Shown here piece by piece: positions 17,154 through 27,730 of a stretch of DNA of 64,000 nt. The position numbers and the translations under genes were made by a program. The notes below the pieces were generated by a model that worked only from the letters and a program-made list of their open reading frames with translations, ran no database searches and had not been told where the DNA came from. Positions within the stretch are counted from its first letter, which is position 1, and the number at the start of each line of letters is the position of its first letter. The DNA lies in assembly GCF_012027595.1 (NCBI RefSeq), contig NZ_SNUR01000001.1, positions 620,001 through 684,000 of the forward strand. The letters are read 5' to 3'. The DNA comes from Thermococcus sp. Bubb.Bath. GTDB taxonomy: Archaea > Methanobacteriota_B > Thermococci > Thermococcales > Thermococcaceae.

Positions 17154-18073
17154 TAAACACCAGCCTCCGGCTCCTTCATGCCTTTCCTCATGAAGGCGTG
17201 GCTCATGTGCTTGGTGTTCTTGGCGAAGCCGACGTTGCCCTTGGAGTCCACCATTATGATGCCCATCGTGTCCGGGCCAAAGTATTTGGTGGCAAGACTT
17301 ATCGCGGCCTCGCTTGCCGCTTGAGCGTCCATACCGAGCCTGACGAAGTCGGTAGCACTCTTTGCCAAGGCCAGCTTTATGGCTACCTCACCCAGGCCGG
17401 TGCAGGAAGCTCCGGCAACTTCGTTTGCGTAGGTTCCTCCTCCTATTATCGGTGTGTCACCAACGCGGCCGAACATCTTGAGGAAAACTCCCCCCGTTGA
17501 GGTTCCGGCAACGACTTCCTCACCGTCAAAGGCCACAGCTCCAACCGTGCTCCTCAGGACTTCGGGGTACTCCTTTATCAGCTCGTTGAGTTTCTTCCAG
17601 TGCTTCGTCTCACCGGATTCGATGAGCTTCTTTCTGAGTTCCTCCCACTGCTTCAGTCTCTCGTCGGTTACCGGATTGTACTCCTCAAAACCGAGGAGGC
17701 GGGCGAACTTGACGGCACCTTCCCCCTCAAGAAGGACGTGGTCGGTCTTCTCCATAACCTTACGGGCGACGCTTATGGGGTTCCTAACCCCCCAGATTCC
17801 AGCAACGGCGCCAGCCTCCAGCGTTTTGCCGCGCATTACGGCCGCGTCCATCTCAACCTTTCCGTCGAGGGTGAGGACACTCCCGGTTCCGGCATTGAAG
17901 ATGGGGTTGTCCTCGAGGGCCTTTACTGCCTCCTCAACCGCATCGAGGGCCGAACCACGCTTCAGTTCGCGCCAGCCCGCGAGAACGGCTTCTCTGACGC
18001 CATCGAGGACCTTCGGAATCCGCTCCTCGTTCCTTATCGTGCCGGCACCGCCGTGGACTATTATCGCAACCAT
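17153..18073 (-). CDS. Plant-type L-asparaginase (Ntn hydrolase)
   Basis: The family hydrolyses asparagine or isoaspartyl peptides and activates itself by cleavage before a Thr. The 306-residue product has the N-terminal VHGGAGTIRNEER segment, AGTGSVLTLDGKVEMDAAVM, and the cleavage site STVGAVAFDG with Thr176 as nucleophile. These are followed by GTSTGG and GGGTYANEVAGASCTGLGE. ATG 18073 has GGTGG upstream and is preferred to GTG 18082. Members from Thermococcus are active L-asparaginases. Confidence 0.92.
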   Translation of the reverse strand: MVAIIVHGGAGTIRNEERIPKVLDGVREAVLAGWRELKRGSALDAVEEAVKALEDNPIFNAGTGSVLTLDGKVEMDAAVMRGKTLEAGAVAGIWGVRNPISVARKVMEKTDHVLLEGEGAVKFARLLGFEEYNPVTDERLKQWEELRKKLIESGETKHWKKLNELIKEYPEVLRSTVGAVAFDGEEVVAGTSTGGVFLKMFGRVGDTPIIGGGTYANEVAGASCTGLGEVAIKLALAKSATDFVRLGMDAQAASEAAISLATKYFGPDTMGIIMVDSKGNVGFAKNTKHMSHAFMRKGMKEPEAGV

Positions 18074-18128
18074 GAGAACCACCGGGAGAAGTCCCCTTCG
18101 AAAGGTTAAAAGGATTATGGAAACGGAG

Positions 18129-18995
18129 TTAGAGGGAAACTAAGAGAACTCCAACGACCGCCAAGAGAAGGCCCTCCATTATTCTCGAATTTGGGGGCTC
18201 CTTCAGGAAAAGGATGGCGAGGGCTGCCGTTATGATTGGGTTTATAGCCGAAACCGGCGCCGAAACCTGAGAGCCCACAAGCTTTGTGGAATAGACAAAG
18301 AGGTATTGACCGAGGAGCAGACCGAAGAAAGCCGCCCCGGTCAAGACGGTTATCTCCCTGGCCGTCGTGTTCCTGATTTCACCGAACTTAGAGGGGAGGA
18401 AAACGCTCGCCCCTATAGCCGCGGAGAGCATCCTAATGCCAGCGAGGGTAAAGGAGTCAAAGTAGCCCGTCAGCCAGTCCATTATGACTATCGCGATGCT
18501 CCAGGATAGGGGAGCGAGAAGGGCAAAGGGAAATCCTCTTGGATCGACCTTTTCCTTAACCTCTGCCCTCCTAACGATTACAATGGCGAGGACTATCAAA
18601 ACGGCCCCGAGAACCTTGTGGAGATAAACCCTGCGGCCGAGAAAGAGAACGGCCCACAGCATCGTCCAGAGGGGGTAGGTTGACGTTATCGGGACGGTTC
18701 TCGAAACACCCATCCAGTTGAGGGCATTGAAGTAGAAGTAGTCCCCTATAACGAAGCCAAACTGGGCCGAAATGAAAGCGGCCAGGAGGTATTCCAGCCT
18801 GGAGGAGAGGATTTCCCCGAGCTTCCCGGCGGGGATTAGAACCGCTAGATACATGACGGAAACTAGGTAGAGCCGAATCAGGTTCACGGCAACGGGGCTC
18901 TTTGAGCGCATTCCAACCTTTATGAGAATGGTTGCGATGGCCCATCCGAAGGCCGAACCCAGCGCCGCGAGAGAGCCGGGGATGAGCGTGTTCAT
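18129..18995 (-). CDS. EamA/DMT-family transporter
   Basis: This protein of about 288 residues has ten hydrophobic helices in two repeated five-helix halves, the EamA (drug/metabolite transporter) layout. SRTVPITSTYPLWTMLWAVLF in the first half is mirrored by SQVSAPVSAINPIITAALAI in the second. Substrate unknown. On the coding strand a TATA (CTTTTAAG) lies about 28 bp before ATG 18995 with no ribosome-binding site, so the mRNA is probably leaderless. It is first in the leftward gene run. Confidence 0.85.
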   Translation of the reverse strand: MNTLIPGSLAALGSAFGWAIATILIKVGMRSKSPVAVNLIRLYLVSVMYLAVLIPAGKLGEILSSRLEYLLAAFISAQFGFVIGDYFYFNALNWMGVSRTVPITSTYPLWTMLWAVLFLGRRVYLHKVLGAVLIVLAIVIVRRAEVKEKVDPRGFPFALLAPLSWSIAIVIMDWLTGYFDSFTLAGIRMLSAAIGASVFLPSKFGEIRNTTAREITVLTGAAFFGLLLGQYLFVYSTKLVGSQVSAPVSAINPIITAALAILFLKEPPNSRIMEGLLLAVVGVLLVSL

Positions 18996-19084
18996 GATCA
19001 ATGGTGCAAATGGTAAGCTTAAAAGTTTAACGTTTCGATGGATTTCAAAAGAGAGTTCTTAAAGGGAAAAATGGAGTTAATATG

Positions 19085-19144
19085 AGAGATGATGAGCTCG
19101 GCGACCCTGACGGCAGGATGATGAAGATCTTGAGTGCTGAATTG
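19085..19144 (+). ncRNA. C/D box sRNA (2'-O-methylation guide)
   Basis: The segment has the full archaeal C/D box layout: C box ATGATGA at 19089-19095, an 11-nt guide (19096-19106), D' box CTGA at 19107-19110, a 7-nt linker, C' box ATGATGA at 19118-19124, a 12-nt guide (19125-19136) and D box CTGA at 19137-19140. Both C boxes are preceded by G. By the fifth-base rule the D' guide directs methylation of the G pairing with C19102, and the D guide the C pairing with G19132. It lies alone in a 230-bp gap. Targets in rRNA or tRNA were not searched. Confidence 0.75.
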
Positions 19145-19227
19145 AAAATAGAAAGGAATCTAACTGTGGAACACGGTATGGGGTGGGTAAACGAATACCG
19201 ATATTTTTATGTCTTTGGGGGCTGTCA

Positions 19228-20131
19228 CTAGCCAAGGGGGGTTGCAAGTACTATGCCTATGAGCGGATTTGTCACATAAAACTCAGCGCTTGCGTCGTAG
19301 TTGAAGATACCGAAGTAGCAGGCATTGCTGGTGGGAGATTTAACTTTCATTGTCACGGCGCTCTCAAAGAAAAAGGACTTACCAAACGCTGGAGGGTCGG
19401 GTAGCCAGGGCACGTCCTTTTTAAAATCGTATGCATGAAAATCCACGTAGTTGTTTGGATCCAGCGTATGTGTGTCCATTCTAAGATAGTATCCATCGTT
19501 GGTATTCACCGAGTAACCTGCACTGGCACTTATCTTGGCTGTTTTCTCTGAATCCAGTTCCACTGTTATGACCTCTGAGTAGCTGCTGGTCATTGGGCCC
19601 ATATATCCGTCGGGGAGAAAATCATCGACTGCCTCATGTGCCCCCTGCGTGCTCACGCGTAAATGTAGATCCTTGAGGGCAAGGTCTGATGAGGAAACAT
19701 CTCCACGAACCTTTGTTTTGGCATAGTACTCGGTCGTACTGGAGTCTACGGGGTGGTAATAATAAAAACCTTTGAGCTCAAGGACACCCTTTTGACCAAA
19801 TGAGGATGACGTTGTCGAAGTTATCCAGTATATCGAGCCCGCGTAGTTCCAGTTTACACTGGGCTCAATAGCTGAAGCAAAAGGCTATCCCAATGAAAGT
19901 TGCATCTTTAATGGCGCTGAAGTTTATAGCGAGAGTTACCGCTTTTTCCTTAACGAAAGAATGAGCATAGGGTGATGCCTCAGGACCCGTGAAGACTTTC
20001 GTCAGTGGCCTCTGTGGTTGGGTAAGGTGGACGGGTTTTTGGGTTGAGACGTAGGAACTCCCGGTAGCCATTCCAACCATTAGCAGGCCAATGAGGACCA
20101 CCAAGAGAGACTTTCACTTCAAGTGCTTCAC
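19228..20131 (-). pseudogene. Decayed secreted protein gene
   Basis: Reading leftward from GTG 20131, a typical signal peptide (LLVVLIGLLMVGMATGSSY) is interrupted at codon 6 by TGA. After about 75 residues the frame shifts near 19875-19885, where Phe-Cys-Phe-Ser-Tyr then stop in one frame corresponds to Ala-Ser-Ala-Ile-Glu in the next. It then stays open for about 215 residues to TAG 19228. The long second part is beta-rich, Ser/Thr/Tyr-rich, with no family I recognise. It looks like a cell-surface or secreted protein that has lost its reading frame. Confidence 0.65.
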
Positions 20132-20263
20132 CGTGAGGAGCTTTTATTATATTTACTAATGCTAGGACATACAAATCTTTCTCATTCTAAATAATAAAAA
20201 TCCGAAAGGAAGGGGAGTTATTGGGCAGCCTAACAAATACACTCTCGAGTAAAAAGCAAAAAA

Positions 20264-20989
20264 TCAACCCTTCAGAAAAGCCTCTACGAGGTTTCTCGTT
20301 TCGACAAAGGCCTCCAGTGGAACTCCCTTCGGAAGGCCGCCTACCTCACCATTAACGTCTTTGAGGACCCCTTCCCCGGCACCGAGGAACATTCCCTCGC
20401 TGACTATCCCCCTGAAGTTGGCCGGCGGTAAGAGAGCCACCGCAACCCTATTGCCCTCCTTGACCGTAAGGTCGTTCGTGACGACGGTTATTGCTCTGTC
20501 GCCGATGTTGACATTGGTGACCAGCAGTCTGTCCGCGTTCGGATGCTTGGCAACGCTCATAACCTCCCCGACCTTTATGTCGACCGCTATAACCGGATCG
20601 TTTATCTTTCCCAGGGCGAGCCTTTTGTCAAGGTTCAGAATCGTGTTGAGGAAGAACTTGATCTTTGCTACCGCTTCCTCTACCTTCCCCCGCTCGCTCT
20701 TGTCCGCCAGGCTGAGAAGCTTATGGTACCAGTCCTCGCCGCCGAGGGCCTCCACTATTCCGTTGGCCTTCTCCTTCAAAGCCTTCATCTGTGGAGTTCC
20801 AACGAGGTCGCGCGGGTCAACGTAAGAATAGCGCATGGCTTGAATTTCCGGAACCATCTCCTTGGCGAGCTGAACGGCCTTTTTCTTGTCCCATTTACCC
20901 TTGAACCTGGCGCCCTCCACGGTTTTTAGGAAGAGCTCAACGCTTTTCTCCGCCACGGATAATCGATAGTCCTTGCTTGTATCCCACAT
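20264..20989 (-). CDS. tRNA-binding domain protein (MetRS-beta/EMAP-like)
   Basis: The C-terminal 110 residues form an EMAP-II/Trbp111-type OB fold: [28 protein letters not shown], then [38 protein letters not shown], the pattern found in MetRS C-terminal domains. The N-terminal 130 residues are helical with a conserved [17 protein letters not shown] stretch. It is likely a structure-specific tRNA binder. ATG 20989 has GGTGA upstream but overlaps the previous gene by 53 bp; GTG 20956 would shorten the overlap but lacks a ribosome-binding site. Confidence 0.8.
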   Translation of the reverse strand: MWDTSKDYRLSVAEKSVELFLKTVEGARFKGKWDKKKAVQLAKEMVPEIQAMRYSYVDPRDLVGTPQMKALKEKANGIVEALGGEDWYHKLLSLADKSERGKVEEAVAKIKFFLNTILNLDKRLALGKINDPVIAVDIKVGEVMSVAKHPNADRLLVTNVNIGDRAITVVTNDLTVKEGNRVAVALLPPANFRGIVSEGMFLGAGEGVLKDVNGEVGGLPKGVPLEAFVETRNLVEAFLKG

Positions 20990-22058
20990 GCACTTCACCG
21001 CCGAGTTCATGGAGGGCCATGTTCTTAATGGTTTCGTCGGGTATAGCGCGTGCCACGTTGACCGCAAGGAACTCGTCACCCTGCTTGTAGTACTCCCTGG
21101 CTATCCTGTGCAGGAGTTTTGAGAGGAGCTTATCGTCGTGGATGAAGTTGGCCAGCCTAGAGGCCAGTTCAGGCTCCCCGATTTTCACGAAGTCCATCGC
21201 TAGGCTGAAGACGCTATCATCGCCGATGGCGTAACCGCTTCTCTCAGCCCAGTTGAAGAGGCTGTAGGCGTCTTCAAACAAATCTTTCCCAAGCTCTGGA
21301 TGGTCGTTGGCGTAGAGCCAGAAGGCTATCTCCATCATGGCCAGCCCGCGGAACTGCCCCGGCATGTAACGGGCCATGAGAACCGCATCGTCTACCCGGT
21401 TGTCAGCTAGGAGACGGCGCATGAGGCCGAGGTTACCATCTACAGCAGCCCGTATCAGCTCTGCCCTTGCCCTGGTGTTTCTTGCAGGTAGCTCCAGGCC
21501 TATGCTCTCGTACATGGTGGCAGCGAGCTCAAGGTACGCCGCGGCCCACTCACCATCTTCAACGTAGTCCGTGCCCATCACGAGGGAACCGGCGGCTTTG
21601 GAGATGAGCTTTATGGCAACGTCCGGTTCGTCCTTTCTGCTCGCAGTAAGGGCCTCAAAGGCACGGTTAAAGAGATCGTAGGCATCCTCGTAGAGGCCTG
21701 CCCTGAGAAGGTTCAGGCCAACCCCCACCAACGCCTCGGCGCGCCACATGAGAACGGCTATCCTTTTGGCCGTGGATACGGCCTCTTCCAGGAATTTGAA
21801 CCCGTTGTCCTCATCTCCGGTTGAAAACAGCGCCTCACCTATTATAGAGAGAATTATCGCTTTAGTCTTGCGGTCATCGGCAAAAAGCCTGGAGTTGATA
21901 AGCCCATCGCGAACCTCAAAGTAGTCCGCGCTCTTTTCAACACGCTTTAGAAGCTCCGCCAAAAGCTCCGCTCTAATTATGCCATCCTTCTCCTCGCGGA
22001 TGGCGTTAAGGGCCGCCTCAACGCGGCCGTATCTCACGTAACCGTCAAGATCAATCAT
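20937..22058 (-). CDS. Alpha-helical repeat protein, paralogue of next gene upstream
   Basis: This 373-residue all-alpha protein is built of degenerate TPR/ARM-like helix pairs. Its sections ([84 protein letters not shown]) line up with matching sections in the gene at 22147-23205. No catalytic motif is visible. ATG 22058 has GGGGGGTG upstream. The pair looks like a tandem duplication that diverged; a scaffold or interaction role is inferred. Confidence 0.65.
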   Translation of the reverse strand: MIDLDGYVRYGRVEAALNAIREEKDGIIRAELLAELLKRVEKSADYFEVRDGLINSRLFADDRKTKAIILSIIGEALFSTGDEDNGFKFLEEAVSTAKRIAVLMWRAEALVGVGLNLLRAGLYEDAYDLFNRAFEALTASRKDEPDVAIKLISKAAGSLVMGTDYVEDGEWAAAYLELAATMYESIGLELPARNTRARAELIRAAVDGNLGLMRRLLADNRVDDAVLMARYMPGQFRGLAMMEIAFWLYANDHPELGKDLFEDAYSLFNWAERSGYAIGDDSVFSLAMDFVKIGEPELASRLANFIHDDKLLSKLLHRIAREYYKQGDEFLAVNVARAIPDETIKNMALHELGGEVHVGYKQGLSIIRGGEKR

Positions 22059-22146
22059 CGGCACACCCCCCGGAAACCCTGATTAGAGCGGGGGCACCAT
22101 TGCAGCCATCCGGAGGAGCATAACGTCACACTCAACCGCCGTTACC

Positions 22147-23205
22147 TTACTTTTCTTGCATGCCCCTTATTTCCTTGATGGCCTTTATGACTTTATCCTT
22201 AATAAGGATATCGCCTATTCTATTGGCAAGTGTCATTGCCTCATCCACGTTTCCCCGGCGGGCATGGAAGATGGCTATCTCTCCAAGGAGCTCGGAGACT
22301 CTGCGCTCATCCCTCAGGAGCCCCGCCAGAATGAGGGCCTCCTTGGCCTTCCCTATCCTAAGGAACTTGTAGGCAACCGCCTCTAGTTCCCTCTCACCTG
22401 CGGGGAACTTGCCTACCAGCAGCATTTCAGTAGTGTCCTCGAAAACCGTTCTGGCCAGGTCGTTCATGTCGTGGATAAAAAGCCAGTAAGAGACGTTCAG
22501 CATCGTGATCGCTCTGTCGACCGGCGGGAGGAATCGGGCCATCTGAAGTGCCGTGGCGGCTTCTCCCCTCTCAAGGAGCTCGGTAACGGCAAGGGAGCCG
22601 CGCCTGAAGACCTCCGAGGCGAGTTCAATTTTATTGTCTATCTCCTTCGCCTGGAGCTTGAACCCAAGGGCCTCGTAAACGCCCCGCGCAAGGCGGTAGA
22701 AGTCGATGGCCTTCTCGTTGGGTATTTCCTCCGCGGAATGCTCTATATCCCTCGCCAGCCTGACCATCTCTGACACGACCTCTGAGTAAAGAGCCCTGCC
22801 CGATTGAAGTATGTCAAAGGCCCTCTCAAAGGCTCTCAAACCGTCGCTGTACCTCCCGGAGAGCACGAGGGTATTTCCGATTACCCGAAGGACTCCCGCC
22901 CGAACCATGGGGGAGGATATTCTTTCGAGGTACTCAAAGGCCCTTCCAAAATGCTCCTCCCCTTCCTTCTCAAGTTCCAGGGCGTAGAATGCCATTCCAA
23001 CGTACGATTCCGCAACAGCTTTCTCCTTGAGGCCCTTTACTTCTCTCAGCATCTCCAAAAGGGGTGGAATAAAATCTTCTCTATAAGAGCGAGATATGAC
23101 TTCCACCGTAAGCGCAATCCTCTTGAGGGGATCCCGCTCCTTCAGCGCCTCTGCAAAGGCCCCCCTGTAGTTGCCCAGCCTGAGGAACTCCTCGAACCTG
23201 CCCAT
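22147..23205 (-). CDS. Alpha-helical repeat protein, paralogue of next gene downstream
   Basis: This 352-residue helical-repeat protein has TPR-like units such as AVAESYVGMAFYALELEKEGEEHFGRAFEYL and GVLRVIGNTLVLSGRYSDGLRAFERAFDIL, where small residues fall at TPR-like positions. The C-terminal AATALQMARFLPPVDRAITMLNVSYWLF region matches the paralogue next door. ATG 23205 has GGTGAG upstream. It lies 22 bp after nep1 in a leftward operon, so a link to ribosome or tRNA biology is possible but unproven. Confidence 0.65.
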   Translation of the reverse strand: MGRFEEFLRLGNYRGAFAEALKERDPLKRIALTVEVISRSYREDFIPPLLEMLREVKGLKEKAVAESYVGMAFYALELEKEGEEHFGRAFEYLERISSPMVRAGVLRVIGNTLVLSGRYSDGLRAFERAFDILQSGRALYSEVVSEMVRLARDIEHSAEEIPNEKAIDFYRLARGVYEALGFKLQAKEIDNKIELASEVFRRGSLAVTELLERGEAATALQMARFLPPVDRAITMLNVSYWLFIHDMNDLARTVFEDTTEMLLVGKFPAGERELEAVAYKFLRIGKAKEALILAGLLRDERRVSELLGEIAIFHARRGNVDEAMTLANRIGDILIKDKVIKAIKEIRGMQEK

Positions 23206-23227
23206 CTCACTCACCGCCCTTGGATGT

Positions 23228-24986
<1,759 letters not shown>

Positions 24987-25019
24987 TCTTATAACCCCCA
25001 GCAGGTTTTTACCAAAGAA

Positions 25020-25676
25020 TCAACCTTCCAGCTCGGCAAGGCCGTCGTCGATTTCAAGAAGCTCCCGCAGGTTCTTTATCTTAATGAAGTTCTCCCTCTC
25101 GAAGAGCAGTGCAACGTCGTGCTTGTAGGGCGAGGCCTTCTGAATGAGGAGCGTGTTGTCGTCCATGACGTAGGTAAACCGACCAGGACTGTCGTCGACC
25201 CAGGCTATCGGCTCGTCAGGGTGGAGGTCGCGTATGTTCTCGAACTTCTGCAGCATGTCTCTGGTCGTTTTGAAGGTTACAACGGAGTCAAATTCGTCGT
25301 ACCAGCCCGTTTTCCGCATGAAGATAACCTTTCCCCCAGGATAGGTGTGCTGTCCGGAGAAGCTGATGACCTTCCTCCCCCGTTTCCTAAGGCTTCGGAC
25401 GACCCTCCGCGCGTTGGGAAAGTCCTGAATGAACTCCGGCATCAGGCGGTAGTACTCGTGGATCGTCCCCTGGGCCACGAGCTCATGTATGACTCCAAGG
25501 TGACGATAGGTGAGCTTCCCCTTGATGAAGAGAAAGAGTGCCTGATAGTACTCATCGTAGAGGTCGCTCTCAATGACCGCGGGCATCGTCTTCTCTATCG
25601 CCAAACGCAGGGCCCTTTCAACGGCCTGGGTGCTGTCAACGAGCGTTCCATCGAAGTCAAAGAGGTACACAACCAT
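25020..25676 (-). CDS. HAD-superfamily hydrolase
   Basis: This 218-residue phosphatase has motif I VYLFDFDGTLVDST with the nucleophile Asp at residue 7, motif II Ser in VISFSGQHTY, a Lys after it and motif III PIAWVDDSPGRF. A helical cap lies between motifs I and II. The substrate is unknown. It is the first gene of the leftward operon reaching to 20264. A TATA (on the plus strand GGATTATATAACAG near 25703-25716) lies upstream. Confidence 0.82.
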   Translation of the reverse strand: MVVYLFDFDGTLVDSTQAVERALRLAIEKTMPAVIESDLYDEYYQALFLFIKGKLTYRHLGVIHELVAQGTIHEYYRLMPEFIQDFPNARRVVRSLRKRGRKVISFSGQHTYPGGKVIFMRKTGWYDEFDSVVTFKTTRDMLQKFENIRDLHPDEPIAWVDDSPGRFTYVMDDNTLLIQKASPYKHDVALLFERENFIKIKNLRELLEIDDGLAELEG

Positions 25677-25779
25677 ATCTCTCCCTGGCTGAGATGGGAG
25701 TGAGGATTATATAACAGTTGCGCGGTGCAAAAAATTTAAAAACTTTCAAGGAGACAACAGTGCAGAATTTTTGCAAGGC

Positions 25780-25823
25780 TCAGGTTTATAAAGGGCCACG
25801 ATGAGTTTTGGGAGGTGATGCTC
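25780..25823 (+). promoter_or_regulatory. Promoter and ribosome-binding site of the aIF1A operon
   Basis: GGTTTATAAAGG at about 25783-25794 is a clear TATA, with transcription expected near 25812. GGGAGGTGATGCTC before ATG 25824 is a near-perfect ribosome-binding site, which decides that start over upstream in-frame codons. Confidence 0.65.
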
Positions 25824-26204
25824 ATGGCTTACCACAAGCGTGGTGGAAACCGTAACAAGAAGAAAGGAAGTGGGAGGGGAGGGAACACTGGAGGCGAGGA
25901 GATAATCCGCGTCCCACTCCCCCGGGAAGGCCAGGTGTTTGGAATAATCGAGCAGGCCCTCGGTTCCGGCTGGATGGATGTCCGCTGTTCGGACGGAAAG
26001 ATCAGGAGATGCAGAATCCCCGGAAAGCTCAAGAGAAGGATGTGGATGCGCGTTGGCGACGTTGTCATAGTCCAACCTTGGGATGTTCAGAGCGACGAGC
26101 GCGGGGATATTGTCTACAGATACACCAGAACCCAGGTCGACTGGCTCCTCAGAAGGGGCAAGATAAGCAGGGACTTCATAAGCGGCGGCGAAGCCCTCTT
26201 CTGA
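25824..26204 (+). CDS. eif1A: Translation initiation factor aIF1A
   Basis: This 126-residue OB-fold factor helps place the initiator tRNA in the ribosomal A/P region. It has a basic Gly/Lys-rich N-terminal tail ([17 protein letters not shown]), the core [35 protein letters not shown] and the [12 protein letters not shown] strand. Length and motifs fit archaeal aIF1A. It heads a tight operon with RIO1, the KH protein and topoisomerase VI. Confidence 0.95.
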   Translation: MAYHKRGGNRNKKKGSGRGGNTGGEEIIRVPLPREGQVFGIIEQALGSGWMDVRCSDGKIRRCRIPGKLKRRMWMRVGDVVIVQPWDVQSDERGDIVYRYTRTQVDWLLRRGKISRDFISGGEALF

Positions 26205-26221
26205 CGGCGAAGTGAGGCGCC

Positions 26222-26998
26222 ATGCGGGAGGACGTCATCGAGCGAGAAATAGAGGGCATGCTGGGTCTCCAGGAACGACGGGAGAAGGACAGTGAGCTCT
26301 ACAAGATAGCCAACGAGGTCTTTGACAGAACGACCAGGGAGACGCTGGCTTACCTCCACAAGAGGGACAAAATTGGAGCCCTCAGCGGCGTTATCAGCAC
26401 AGGAAAAGAGGCCAACGTCTTCGCGGGCGTGGACGGAGAGGGGAAAAGGATAGCTGTGAAGGTTTACAGGACTTACACCACCGAGTTCCGGAGGATGTGG
26501 GAGTACCTGGCATCGGACCCGAGGGTCGGCTACCTCCCGAAGGACATGAGAAAGCTCGTCTTCGTCTGGACGAGAAGGGAGTTCAAGAACCTCCAGAGGG
26601 CAATGAAATACGCAGTTAGGATCCCGGAGCCGGAAGTTTTCCGAAACAACGTCCTGGTCATGGAGTTCATAGGTGACGATTCACCAGCTCCCCGCCTGAA
26701 GGACGTCGAGAGAGAACTCGAAGGAAGGGACTTTGAAGAGCTGTACAACACGCTCATGTCGGTTATAGAGCGCCTCTGGAAGAGGGGGGAGATGGTCCAC
26801 GGGGATTTGAGCGAGTACAACGTGCTGCTCCATGATGACCCCGTTGTAATAGACTGGTCCCAGGCAACCGTTAAGAGGAACCGCATGAGTCTGGAACTCC
26901 TCAGAAGGGACATACGGAACGTTGTGAACTACTTCGCGAGAAAGGGAGTGAGAACCTACGACCCTGATGAGAAGTTCAGGGAACTGGCCGGGATTTAG
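26222..26998 (+). CDS. rio1: RIO1 atypical serine kinase
   Basis: RIO1 acts in final maturation of the small ribosomal subunit. The 258 residues begin with a helical N-terminus, then STGKEANVFAGVDGEG as nucleotide loop, RIAVKVYR with the ATP Lys, VMEFIGDDSPAPRL hinge, VHGDLSEYNVLLHDD catalytic loop and VVIDWSQAT metal loop. It lacks the winged helix of RIO2, which is elsewhere in the window (13653). It lies between aIF1A and the KH protein, a conserved archaeal arrangement. Confidence 0.95.
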   Translation: MREDVIEREIEGMLGLQERREKDSELYKIANEVFDRTTRETLAYLHKRDKIGALSGVISTGKEANVFAGVDGEGKRIAVKVYRTYTTEFRRMWEYLASDPRVGYLPKDMRKLVFVWTRREFKNLQRAMKYAVRIPEPEVFRNNVLVMEFIGDDSPAPRLKDVERELEGRDFEELYNTLMSVIERLWKRGEMVHGDLSEYNVLLHDDPVVIDWSQATVKRNRMSLELLRRDIRNVVNYFARKGVRTYDPDEKFRELAGI

Positions 26999-27008
26999 GG
27001 GTGAGATT

Positions 27009-27728
27009 ATGGACGAGTTCGAGAGGTTACTCAAGAAGTACGAACGCGTTGATAAGGACGGTGCCAGAGAGAGGGAAGAGAAGGGCATAAGCTATGTCTC
27101 AAACGGTGAACAGGAGGAGTTCGTCAGGATACCCAAGGAGAGAACGGCCGTCCTAATCGGAAAGAAGGGAAGTACCAAGGCGGAGATAGAGAGGAGAACG
27201 GGGACTAAAATTGAGGTGGACAGCGAGACGGGGGAGGTCTTCATAAGCTCCACGGAAAAGACCGAAGACCCCCTGGCCGTATGGAAGGCAAGAGACATTG
27301 TGACTGCGATAGGTAGGGGTTTCTCACCGCAGAGGGCGTTCCGCCTGCTGAACGAGGGTGAGACCCTTGAAGTTGTGAACCTGACCGATGTAATCATAGG
27401 AAACGACAAGAACGCCCTGCCCCGCATCAGAGGAAGAATTATAGGGAGAAAAGGTAGGACGAGGGAGATTATAGAGGAGATGAGCGGGGCGGAGGTAAGC
27501 GTCTACGGAAAGACCGTCGCGATAATCGGCAATCCGATTCAGGTAGAGATGGCCAAAACCGCGGTTGAAAAGCTCGCCAGGGGCTCCCCCCATGGAGTTG
27601 TGTACAAATACCTTGAAAGGCGGAAGAAAGATCTTGAACTTGAGAGCACCGCATACTACGAGACAATCGAGGGGAAGGCCCCTGATACCAAAGAAAACCT
27701 TGAAGACGACGACTTTTGGGAGGATTGA
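27009..27728 (+). CDS. KH-domain RNA-binding protein (Dim2/Pno1-like)
   Basis: This 239-residue protein has two KH domains: VRIPKERTAVLIGKKGSTKAEIE near residue 45, and IRGRIIGRKGRTREIIEEMSG with a canonical GRKG loop near residue 150. It matches the archaeal Dim2p/Pno1 (Krr1-like) proteins, which bind the 3' end of 16S rRNA during maturation. ATG 27009 has GGGGTGAG upstream. Its place directly after RIO1 supports a shared role in 30S maturation. Confidence 0.88.
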   Translation: MDEFERLLKKYERVDKDGAREREEKGISYVSNGEQEEFVRIPKERTAVLIGKKGSTKAEIERRTGTKIEVDSETGEVFISSTEKTEDPLAVWKARDIVTAIGRGFSPQRAFRLLNEGETLEVVNLTDVIIGNDKNALPRIRGRIIGRKGRTREIIEEMSGAEVSVYGKTVAIIGNPIQVEMAKTAVEKLARGSPHGVVYKYLERRKKDLELESTAYYETIEGKAPDTKENLEDDDFWED

Positions 27729-27730
27729 AG

